Shown piece by piece: positions 24,814 to 32,084 of a stretch of DNA of 32,084 nucleotides. This DNA comes from an uncultured Lentisphaeraceae bacterium (GTDB lineage: Bacteria; Verrucomicrobiota; Kiritimatiellia; RFP12; DVOR01), in contig CASEMQ010000047.1 of the NCBI GenBank assembly GCA_949289005.1, positions 1 to 32,084 on the forward strand, in the 5' to 3' direction. The position numbers and the translations under genes were made by a program. The first letter of the stretch is position 1, and every line of letters starts with the position of its first letter. The notes under the pieces were generated by a model. That model was given only the letters and a program-made list of their open reading frames with translations. It ran no database searches and had not been told where the DNA came from.

Positions 24814-27624
24814 TCAGCGGTTGGTGAGGTCGTAGATTTTCATGACTTCGTCGCCAAAGTGGTTGATGACCTTGACGGCGATTTTGTTGGAGTCGGGCCG
24901 CGGGAAGGGATGGGAGAGCGTGCCGGCGGCCGCCGCCCACTCCTCCTCGTCGATGTCGTTGTTGAGCAAGGTCTTGAGCGACTTGTAGAGCGTGGGGTTG
25001 TCCGGGAAGAAGACCTGCCTGGCCACGAAGCACTGCTCGTTGTATTCCGTGTCCACCATCCAACAATCGATGTCGTCGACCTCGCCGCTACGCACCGTGT
25101 TCAGCTTGGGCACGTAGACATCCACGCCGTTGAGGCGCACGCGGAAGTCTCCCCCCTCGCGCACGATGTCCACGTCCGGCTCGCCATAGATGACGAAGGC
25201 GTTGCCGCCCGCGCCCTTGTCGTCAAGATCCATGTGTAGGTCGGCGTTCATCCGCGCCAAGAGCACGCGGCATCCGGCCCGGGCGCCGACCTCCTCGGTG
25301 GCGTGCGCCTCGAAGCCGAAGGCGCAGACCACCGCCAAATCGAAGCAACCGCACTCCTTCACCTCGCGGGCGAAGGCCAGCAGATTGTTCCGCGTGACGG
25401 TGCCGAACTCCGGCCCGATGGCGATGGCCACGTGCTTCTGCCGGTCGCCGTCCGCCTCCTGCGTCCACGCCTCGGCCTGGATGGCCTGCCCCGCCCAAGG
25501 CTCCACCTGCGCAAAGGTCAGCCGGTCGGCCTTGTGCGACTGCCGCACGCCCGCCCCGCGCAACAACTTCAACATCCGCGCGACAAAAGGCTCCCCCTCG
25601 CCCACCGTCTGCTCGGCCACGCGCAGGGCTCCCGTCGTGCCGTCTGGCCGCTCCGTGGCCACGAGCGCCTGCACGGGGCTCATGCTCTCCATCGTGAAGG
25701 GCCCCGCCACACGCGCCTTCTTCTTGTTCTCGTAGGGCCGATCGTAGAGATATTCCGTCTCGGCGTTGCGGGCGATCGAGGCGTCAATCTCCTTCTGCCG
25801 CGACTGCCACAACTTCCGGAACTCCGCCCACAGTTCCCGCGCCTCCGCATTCCACGCGGGCGACGCCTCAAAGGGCACCTCCCACTCCTCCGGCGTCCCC
25901 TGCCCCAACGCCCGCCCCAACGCCTCACGCAACTCCCGCGACGTCGCCGCGTAACGCGCGTGAATGACGTCGATTTCCGTATTGTTGGCAATCGACTTCA
26001 GCGTGATATGCGGCACGCGCTCGTAGACGAAACCCTGCTTGAGGCTCCCCTGAGTGGCGCGCACAATCGCCCGCCCCGTGAGCTTCCGCTCCTGCTCCAC
26101 CCCCTCTTCGCTATCCGCCAGCAGATAATACGGGAACTTCGCCGTCATCACCCGCCGCCGCGCCAACGCCAACGCCACGCGGCTCGCGTCGATCGTCACC
26201 CACCGCCGCCCCCACTGCTCCGCCACCACCGCCGTCGTCCCGCTCCCGCATGTCGGGTCCAACACCAAATCCCCCGGATCCGTCGCCATCAACATGCAAC
26301 GCTGAACGACCGATGTTGCCGTCTGGACAACATAGACCTTCGCCATGAACGAACTACTCGTGTCTCCCCAAACATTGTTCAGAGGAATTAGCCTGAAGTC
26401 GTCAAAGTAGCGAATGTAGGCAATACGCGTTTTCGCCCATTCAAGTCTATTCGCGTACTCAAGCCGCCTCATCCCCGCTTCGCTCGTGGTAAACGTCCGC
26501 TTCTTTGGCGTATAACTTCGCCCTTGATAATAGTATGTCGCAAACCCACCTTCGCCAACACCCCGCCCATGATTGGCAGATGTCACGTCGGCGATTGAAA
26601 AAGTCCTGCCGGACTTTTTCTCCCATTCTGCAATAGAGCAACGCTCCCCAGTCTCCAACTCTAGATTTTTGTACGGCGAGCTCCCCTCCCCTCCAAGTAT
26701 TCTATCACGGTAGAGTGGACGCCATTTCATCACCTCCTTGTTCTTGGCAAACCAAACGACATAGTTGGTGGCATTGCTCAAGCGTTCGCCCCCAAGACCG
26801 CTTGTTGAGACATACGCAATCTGGCTCACAAAGTTGTCAGGGCCGAAGACCTCATCCATAATCGCCCGAACACGATGAACGTTCGCATCGCCAATCTGGA
26901 CGAAGCAGGAGCCGGAGTCGGCAAGGAGGTCGCGCGCGAGAACGAGGCGGTCGCGAAGGTAAGAGAAGTAGGAGCCAAGCCCTCCTTTCCAGGTATCGCG
27001 GAAGGCCTTGACCATCTCGGGCTCTTGGCTCAAATCATCACAACCCGCCGTAGTTGTCTTTGTGGAGACTTGCCAAAAGTTGTTGAACTTGATGCCGTAG
27101 GGCGGGTCGATGTAGACCATCTGGACGCAGCCGCGGTAGGCTTCGTTTTCGAGGAGGGAGGCCATGACGTTGAGGGAGTCGCCCAGGATCATGCGGTTGG
27201 ACCAGGACTCCTCGTGGCGGTAGAAGTCGATGGCCTCGGCCTGCTCGATGGCATCGTCCCAGCCGAAGAGGGCCTCCTGCGGGTCGGCGAGGCCCTTGCG
27301 CTTGGCGGAGCGGCGGCGCATGTCCTCGATAAGCATACGGGGGCGGATGCGCTCTTGGACGAAGAGGGGCGGGGCTTTGGCGCAGAGTTCGTTGAGGTTG
27401 GTCTTTTCCTTGCCGCGCCAGACGAGCTGGGGGTCGAGGTCGGGGTCGCGTTCGTTCATTTCATGCTCCAGGTCGGGGCCGCGGGAGAGGGGGAGGCGCA
27501 CTTCGGGGATGTGCTTGCCGGCGAGGAGGTCGGCGGGGTCGAGGCCGCTGTATTCGCCGGAGGGGAGGGTGGCGCGGTGGATGCCGTCGGCGCGGCCGTG
27601 GTCAAAGTCGGCAATCTCGGTCAT
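24814..27624 (-). CDS. mod: Type III restriction-modification DNA methyltransferase (Mod), N6-adenine type
   Basis: The 936-residue protein has motif IV DPPYG at 173-177 (VYIDPPYGIKFNNFW) before motif I DPTCGSGTT at 456-464, the beta-class order of type III Mod proteins. The region between them, about residues 268-443, holds the target recognition domain. The C-terminal 400 residues are an extension seen in large Mod proteins and may contact Res. It should methylate adenine in an asymmetric site and give the complex its specificity. The ATG at 27624 has an AAAGGA site; an in-frame TTG at 27630 overlaps the res stop. The DNA encoding the target region is lower in GC than the flanks. Confidence 0.92.
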   Translation of the reverse strand: MTEIADFDHGRADGIHRATLPSGEYSGLDPADLLAGKHIPEVRLPLSRGPDLEHEMNERDPDLDPQLVWRGKEKTNLNELCAKAPPLFVQERIRPRMLIEDMRRRSAKRKGLADPQEALFGWDDAIEQAEAIDFYRHEESWSNRMILGDSLNVMASLLENEAYRGCVQMVYIDPPYGIKFNNFWQVSTKTTTAGCDDLSQEPEMVKAFRDTWKGGLGSYFSYLRDRLVLARDLLADSGSCFVQIGDANVHRVRAIMDEVFGPDNFVSQIAYVSTSGLGGERLSNATNYVVWFAKNKEVMKWRPLYRDRILGGEGSSPYKNLELETGERCSIAEWEKKSGRTFSIADVTSANHGRGVGEGGFATYYYQGRSYTPKKRTFTTSEAGMRRLEYANRLEWAKTRIAYIRYFDDFRLIPLNNVWGDTSSSFMAKVYVVQTATSVVQRCMLMATDPGDLVLDPTCGSGTTAVVAEQWGRRWVTIDASRVALALARRRVMTAKFPYYLLADSEEGVEQERKLTGRAIVRATQGSLKQGFVYERVPHITLKSIANNTEIDVIHARYAATSRELREALGRALGQGTPEEWEVPFEASPAWNAEARELWAEFRKLWQSRQKEIDASIARNAETEYLYDRPYENKKKARVAGPFTMESMSPVQALVATERPDGTTGALRVAEQTVGEGEPFVARMLKLLRGAGVRQSHKADRLTFAQVEPWAGQAIQAEAWTQEADGDRQKHVAIAIGPEFGTVTRNNLLAFAREVKECGCFDLAVVCAFGFEAHATEEVGARAGCRVLLARMNADLHMDLDDKGAGGNAFVIYGEPDVDIVREGGDFRVRLNGVDVYVPKLNTVRSGEVDDIDCWMVDTEYNEQCFVARQVFFPDNPTLYKSLKTLLNNDIDEEEWAAAAGTLSHPFPRPDSNKIAVKVINHFGDEVMKIYDLTNR

Positions 27625-27626
27625 GG

Positions 27627-30467
27627 TCAATCCTTTTGGGTTACGGTCGCGAGTTGCTCGGCGTAGAGGCGCTCCAGTTCTGCCTCGTAGTCGGCTTCCA
27701 TCAGCGTTTGGTCAGTCAGTTCGATGAAGGCCCAGCGGCCGAAACGACGCTCGGCGTTCACGCCGGGCACCCAGCTGTCGCGCACGGTGGCCTTTTTGGC
27801 CTCGGTGTCGAGATAACGGTAGCCCTTGATTTCCACGATGAGGTGGAGCGGGTCGTCGCGCCCGTGGCCGTCGTCCACCAGGACGATGAAGTCGGGCAGG
27901 TAGCTGTGCCGTTCGCCGCCGGCGAAGTAGGGCACCTCGAAGCCGAGCCCCGCGTTGCGCACGTAGGCCAACGTCTTGGGATGTGCCTCGACCACACGGC
28001 AAAAGGTCTCCTCCCACGCGCTGTCGCAGACGGCGTAATTGACGTGGCTCTTGTCCGCGGCTGTCTCGTGGAGGATTTTGCTCTTGCGCGAAACAGTGAA
28101 GTTCACGTTGGCCGAGGTGCCCTGCGGATTGTAGGAATCGATCAGCACGCGTACCCGCGCCTCCGGGTTGGCCTGAAGGGTTCCGCGGCGCAGGGCGTGC
28201 TCGATGTTTTCAACGGCACGTGCCAACATCTGCGGGTAAAAAACTTGGGCGGGGATGGCGCCGTTCACGCACTTGAGGTGCCCCTCGGCAATCCAGCGCG
28301 TTACAATGTTCTTGATGGAGAAGAAGGCTTCGGCCTTCTCCGTCTCACTCGCAAAGCCTTGATAGTGCCGCACGATGACCTCGGCCAGCGTGGCGATGAT
28401 CTTGGAGGTGCGTTTGAAGGTCGCCTCGATGCCCTCGCCCACATTCATCTTCTCCCGCACGCCAACGAGCCCGCCCGAGGTGGTCTCCGCCGGGCCGAGG
28501 ATCTCGGGGTCGAGAATCAGGGTGGAGGTGTCGCTGAAATCCGCCTCCCAGGTCGTCGTCTCGGCGGGTTGCTCCAGATAGTAGCCGCGCACCCGCGGGA
28601 AGGTGATGGCCAGGTGGTCGCGTTCCGGGCGGATGGCCTTCACGCGCCCGGTGTTGGGCGACTTGGGGGGCGGGGGAGGCGTTGGCTTGGAGGCAAAATC
28701 GAAAGGAATGCCGAAGATGTCGGCATATTCCGGGGCGAAGAGGCCGGTCTCGCGGTCGATTGTGTAGTCTTGGCGGCGCAGGGCGCGGCCGACGACCTGT
28801 TCGCAAATCAGTTGCGTGCCAAAGGCGCGCACGCCAAGGATGTGGGTGACGTTGTTCGCGTCCCACCCCTCCGTGAGCATGGAGACGGAGACGACACAGC
28901 GGATGCCGCCGCCCAACCGCCCCGCCTTGCCCACAGTGTTCATCACCTCGCGGAGCAAATCCTCGTCCATCAATTTCTCGGCGGCGGCGCGGTCGCCCGT
29001 GCGGCTGATAAGTTCGGTCTTGAAGATTTCGAGTTCCTTTGCCGCGGCCTTGCGGAACTCCGCGGTCAGCCCCTCGCCGGCCTCCAATTGCGCGCTGTCG
29101 ACAAGGATTGTCCGCGGCACGGCATAGGGTTCGCCGGTGGTCGGGTCGTGGTTGGAGAAGAGCTCGCACAGCGCAGGGACAGTCTCCTCGTCACCATTGG
29201 CGTCTTTTCGCTTGTAGCCGGAGACTAGGTCATAGACGAGTTTGGAGATGACGGTGTTCTGGCAAACAAAGATAAAGCAGGGCGGCACAGGATTTGGATT
29301 GGGGCCACTCATCCATGCCTCAAAGGTCTTCTTGTAGTGGCCATAGAGCGCAAGGATGGCCGAGCGCAACGTCATGGGCAAATCGTCCACACCATAGGCC
29401 GCGCCCTTGGCGCGGCGGTTGGCCGGCATGTCCTGGCGGATGTGCTCCCAGAGTTTGCGATAGACCGGCCACTCCTCCTTGGCCTTGTCGGTGTCGTCGA
29501 TGGGGATGCGCGGGAGTTTGACAATGCCACACTCCAGCGCGTCCATCAGCGAGAAGTCGCTCACCGTCCAAGGGAAGAGCGTGCCCTCCTGATAGCCGGA
29601 ACCACGCAGGAAGAAAGGCGTCGCCGAGAGGTCGATGGTGCGGGCGTTTTTGTCGATGTGCCGGCGGACGGCCTCCAGACCGGAAATCCACAGGCGCGCC
29701 ATCTCCTCGTTGGCCTTCGCCTCTTCCTTCTCGGATGCCTCCAGCTTGCGCTCCACGTTGACCGCGCGGTGTCGGTAACAGTGGTGGGCCTCGTCGTTGA
29801 GGATGAGCACGCGGCCAAGCCCCATCAATTCGGGCATGACGCGCCGGAGCATCTCTCCCTCCGTCTCCAGCTCCACCGCCGCGCCATCCGCCCCCGCAAA
29901 AAGCAGGGTTTTGGTCTTCTTGCCCACACCCTCAAACTCCGCCTTCGTACGATGGCGGAAGGCGTGGTAGTTGGTGATGACCACCTTGGCCTCGTTCAGG
30001 ATGGGCAGATAATCCTGCGGCACCAACTGGCGCGGCTTATAGTAAGCCTCCGGGTCGGAAGGCTTGAGCACGCGCAGACGGTCGCGGATGGTCAGGCCAG
30101 GCGTGCAGACCAAAAAGCCGTTCGTGAACTTGGGCGAGGTGCGGTGATAGTGTGCGTTGATGGTCTGCCAGGCGACGATCATCGCCATCACCGTCGTCTT
30201 ACCCGCACCCGTCGCCAACTTGAGCGCCAAGCGGTCAAGTTCCGGGTTCGCATCCGCGTTCGCCTCACGCAGACGCGCCAGAAATGCCTTGCCCTCCCTT
30301 GTGCCGGGCGCCACCTCCACCAGCCAAATCAACGTCTCGATGGCCTCAATCTGGCAAAAGAACGGCCGGATGTCGGCAAAGCCAAAGGTGCGCCAATGTT
30401 TCAGAAGCCGCGCCGTCTCCGGCGTTACGCCCCACTCACGCTCCGGCTTCCCGCGCCAAGCATCCAC
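27627..30467 (-). CDS. res: Type III restriction endonuclease (Res), main body, N-terminus frameshifted
   Basis: From a GTG at 30467 this frame gives 946 residues with SF2 helicase motifs: LATGAGKTTVMA (Walker A), VLILNDEAHH (DEAH box), DLSATPFFLRG (motif III) and EQVVGRALRRQ (motif VI). A C-terminal PD-(D/E)xK nuclease follows (LPDFIVLVDD then LIVEIKGYR). Res needs Mod for site recognition and cuts after ATP-driven sliding. The GTG is not the natural start: coding sense continues upstream (GDDLFEKKQDGVSYQQNELI) to an 11-G tract at 30557-30567, beyond which the true N-terminus lies in another frame. With 12 or 9 G the product would be 1029 or 1028 residues. The stop nearly touches mod. Confidence 0.9.
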   Translation of the reverse strand: MDAWRGKPEREWGVTPETARLLKHWRTFGFADIRPFFCQIEAIETLIWLVEVAPGTREGKAFLARLREANADANPELDRLALKLATGAGKTTVMAMIVAWQTINAHYHRTSPKFTNGFLVCTPGLTIRDRLRVLKPSDPEAYYKPRQLVPQDYLPILNEAKVVITNYHAFRHRTKAEFEGVGKKTKTLLFAGADGAAVELETEGEMLRRVMPELMGLGRVLILNDEAHHCYRHRAVNVERKLEASEKEEAKANEEMARLWISGLEAVRRHIDKNARTIDLSATPFFLRGSGYQEGTLFPWTVSDFSLMDALECGIVKLPRIPIDDTDKAKEEWPVYRKLWEHIRQDMPANRRAKGAAYGVDDLPMTLRSAILALYGHYKKTFEAWMSGPNPNPVPPCFIFVCQNTVISKLVYDLVSGYKRKDANGDEETVPALCELFSNHDPTTGEPYAVPRTILVDSAQLEAGEGLTAEFRKAAAKELEIFKTELISRTGDRAAAEKLMDEDLLREVMNTVGKAGRLGGGIRCVVSVSMLTEGWDANNVTHILGVRAFGTQLICEQVVGRALRRQDYTIDRETGLFAPEYADIFGIPFDFASKPTPPPPPKSPNTGRVKAIRPERDHLAITFPRVRGYYLEQPAETTTWEADFSDTSTLILDPEILGPAETTSGGLVGVREKMNVGEGIEATFKRTSKIIATLAEVIVRHYQGFASETEKAEAFFSIKNIVTRWIAEGHLKCVNGAIPAQVFYPQMLARAVENIEHALRRGTLQANPEARVRVLIDSYNPQGTSANVNFTVSRKSKILHETAADKSHVNYAVCDSAWEETFCRVVEAHPKTLAYVRNAGLGFEVPYFAGGERHSYLPDFIVLVDDGHGRDDPLHLIVEIKGYRYLDTEAKKATVRDSWVPGVNAERRFGRWAFIELTDQTLMEADYEAELERLYAEQLATVTQKD

Positions 30468-30487
30468 CTTGGCGCGGATGGAATTGA

Positions 30488-30715
30488 TCAGTTCATTCTG
30501 CTGATAAGAGACGCCGTCCTGCTTCTTCTCGAAGAGATCGTCGCCATCAAACCTTGCCCCCCCCCCCGTACAGCAGGAATGGGCGAGCAGAGGCTGGAGG
30601 GACGCCGCATCTCCTTGATCGCCCCCGTCGGCCGATTGTCGGCATCGGTCTCCCAGTGCCGCTGCGGATACGCATACGGCGAGTTCAGAATCGGATTGGA
30701 AAAGAAGTCAGACAT
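30488..30715 (-). pseudogene. res: N-terminal fragment of res, separated by a poly-G frameshift
   Basis: The 75-codon frame from the ATG at 30715 begins MSDFFSNPILNSPYAYPQRH, the usual start of this Res family. It reads sensibly to SPIPAVR, then enters the 11-G tract and goes out of frame, stopping at 30488. An AAGG site precedes the ATG. As sequenced, full-length Res cannot be made without frameshifting or a tract-length change. Confidence 0.85.
30557..30567 (-). repeat. 11-nt poly-G tract inside the res 5' coding region
   Basis: Eleven G on the coding (minus) strand encode a Gly run. Adding one G or removing two would fuse the two halves of res in frame. This is the expected form of a slipped-strand phase-variation switch, but also of a homopolymer sequencing error. 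Confidence 0.9.
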
Positions 30716-30806
30716 ACGGCGCTACCTTAACCAAATGGTGTGGATAGTTTAGCAAATCGTCCACTCCCTGGGAAAGTTCGGATTGACTTAAATCGACCAC
30801 GCCAAG

Positions 30807-30827
30807 TTGCACAATGTAATTGCGCAA
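30807..30827. promoter_or_regulatory. 21-bp imperfect palindrome, possible operator
   Basis: TTGCACAAT and ATTGCGCAA are inverted arms (8 of 9 paired) around GTA. It lies between the divergent res and transposase genes. A weak plus-strand promoter (TCGACC, 16 bases, TGTAAT at 30815-30820) overlaps it. Confidence 0.35.
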
Positions 30828-30894
30828 GTGGGAGGAGGAAGAGAAAGAGGAAAGAAGATGGACAGGCAGAGGCCAAAGCAAAACAAGAGGAGGA

Positions 30895-30914
30895 GCCGCC
30901 CCCTAGGGGGCGGC
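30895..30914. repeat. Perfect 20-bp palindrome upstream of the transposase
   Basis: GCCGCCCCCTAGGGGGCGGC is self-complementary over its full length and lies 43 bases before the transposase ATG, after a purine-rich stretch (30829-30894). It could form a very stable stem that blocks read-through transcription or translation into the transposase. Confidence 0.8.
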
Positions 30915-30957
30915 ACGAACAAAAGGCGAAAACGTCGTCGGCCTCTTCTGGCACACT

Positions 30958-32058
30958 ATGCGCCAATCGCAAAAAGAGAGGAACCGACGATACGCGACAG
31001 TGTACCATTTCCCCACAGAAACGGCGGCGGACGCAGGAATCGCTCATCCGCGAAGGTGGCAAGTCCGACGCGGTGCTGTGCATCATGCTCTGGAAGCGTT
31101 GCAGGCGAACGACCCCGATCTCTCCATCCGGGAGTTCGCGAAACGCATCGGGGAGGAAGAGTCGACCGTGAGAAACATCCTCAACAAAGGGACGACCGCC
31201 GGCCGACTCACGTATTGGCTCCACGACCAAAAGGAGCGGGGCTATTTCGACCTAAGCCCGACCTTCGCCGCGGAGGAGACCCGCAGGCGCGCCTCGAACA
31301 AAGGCCCCCGCGGCAAGATCTCCAACCACTTCATGCGCGACTTTGCGAAAGAATATGCCGAGAAGAAGAGCGTCTCCTACGCACTGAAGGCACTCCGCGA
31401 GGCCCCGCACACCTACCACATCCCAAGCCGCAGCGCCGTTTATCGCCTCATGGCCGAAGGCAAACTCCTGGACAAAAACGGCAAACCACTCACCCACAAG
31501 CATTACCGGAAGAAACACCCACGCGGCACGCCCCCCGCCAACCCACCCCGCAACCACACCCCCAAGCGCATAATCGACGACCTTCCCCAGGCCGCCCTCG
31601 ACCATACCGAACCCGGCCACTTCCAGATGGACACCGTCCACTCATCCGACGGCCGCTCCGGCCTCCTGACGCTCGTCGACCCCCACCACGTCGATCCCGA
31701 GGAGCCCCGTCGTTTTTACATGTACTTCCTCCCGGCGCTCACCCAAGACGCCGTGACCGCCGCGCTCCGCCACTTCCGCCGCGACCTCCGTGCCAACGGC
31801 CACGAACTCAAGACCCTGCTCACCGACAACGGCCCCGAGTTCCTCCACGCGGACAAGATCGAAGCCTCCCTCCGCGCCCCCGTCCACTACTGCCACCCCT
31901 ATTGCGCCTGGGAGAAAGGCTCCATCGAGCGCCACAACCGCCTCGTGCGCACCTACCACCACAAACCCACCGACTTCTCCAAGCAGAGCCCTCACACGCT
32001 CAGACAGACCCACCACCTCATCGTCCACTACCCCCGCTCACCCCGAAAGGCCCCCTGA
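30958..32058 (+). mobile_element. IS30-like transposase (insertion sequence, right end outside window)
   Basis: The 366-residue protein has a helix-turn-helix region (SIREFAKRIGEEESTVRNIL, about residues 58-77) and a DDE integrase core. The core has Asp in HFQMDTVHS, Asp in LLTDNGPEFL and Glu in WEKGSIERHNRLVRTY, in IS30-family order. IS30 transposases move the element by cut-and-paste through a circular or dimer intermediate. The frame ends at a TGA after PRKAP. The following in-frame codons (PMQIFHAI) still resemble the IS30 C-terminus, so the last residues may be lost. No ribosome site is visible before the ATG at 30958, and an upstream TAG blocks longer starts in frame. The inverted repeats were not identified. 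Confidence 0.82.
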
Positions 32059-32084
32059 CCCATGCAAATCTTCCACGCCATCCC
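32059..32084 (+). other. Window end, likely degenerate 3' tail of the transposase frame
   Basis: The 26 bases after the TGA continue in frame as PMQIFHAI, similar to the usual end of IS30 transposases. Nothing else can be said. Confidence 0.35.

Noticed and set aside
28660..28682. G-rich run in the middle of res as another phase-variable tract
   Set aside because: It is two short G runs broken by a C, encodes a Pro run in frame, and the reading frame is intact through it.
27636..29228. 530-codon plus-strand frame across res
   Set aside because: It is antisense to clear helicase and nuclease motifs of Res and has no recognisable domain.
30740..31171. 143-codon plus-strand frame overlapping the transposase start
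   Set aside because: It overlaps the IS30-like gene in another frame; its Lys/Glu/Arg-rich sequence simply reflects the purine-rich stretch.

Overview
The window is about 32 kb of a high-GC bacterial chromosome, roughly two-thirds G+C by eye, with gram-negative features: a TonB/ExbB/ExbD energiser, Sec and Tat export signals and a DsbD-type thiol reductant. Exported glycan-degrading enzymes (a GH20 hexosaminidase and a PL8-like lyase) plus heavy use of Ala/Pro-rich proteins suggest a glycan-foraging host- or sediment-associated bacterium of the PVC group (Kiritimatiellota/Verrucomicrobiota type). That assignment is inference; no rRNA or tRNA gene was seen.

Layout. (1) 1-7660, all on the minus strand, is a tightly packed run read as accD, accA, an ELM1-family gene, queE, a thyX-like gene, a Mrp/NBP35 ATPase, an exported caspase-fold-like protein, exbB, exbD and the start of tonB. 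(2) 7661-8266 is non-coding and holds an accD promoter candidate, three phased DnaA-box-like 9-mers, an 11-G homopolymer and a 22-bp x3 tandem repeat. (3) 8267-11143 (minus) is a complete EcoRII/Dcm-type restriction-modification operon: a C5 methyltransferase, an EcoRII-family endonuclease and a Vsr nicking endonuclease, overlapping each other and driven by a near-consensus sigma-70 promoter. (4) 11462-14608 (plus) is a Tat-exported PL8-like polysaccharide lyase with a PA14-like domain. (5) 14850-15845 (minus) is a Xer-type tyrosine recombinase with related repeat blocks on both sides, one of them a long REP-like hairpin. (6) 16050-20778 (minus) is an exported protein of unknown function, a DsbD-like protein with a short C-terminus, and a GH20 hexosaminidase, read from a recognisable promoter. 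(7) 20952-30715 (minus) is a defence island: type III res and mod, an AT-richer coiled-coil protein, and a UvrD-like helicase with a RelE-like N-terminus. (8) 30958-32058 (plus) is an IS30-like transposase reaching the window end.

How it fits together. The accDA genes make malonyl-CoA for fatty acid synthesis. exbB-exbD-tonB would power outer-membrane import of ligands, possibly including oligosaccharides released by the GH20 and PL8-like enzymes. Two independent restriction systems occur about 10 kb apart. The type III system carries the most interesting signals. An 11-G tract splits the res N-terminus out of frame, so restriction could be switched by tract length while mod stays intact. The mod target-recognition region has much lower GC than the rest of mod. 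Two extra genes, a coiled-coil protein and a toxin-like/helicase fusion, follow mod in the same orientation and may be a linked accessory module. A frameshift-like start problem in the coiled-coil gene means that either the island is decaying or the assembly has indel errors.
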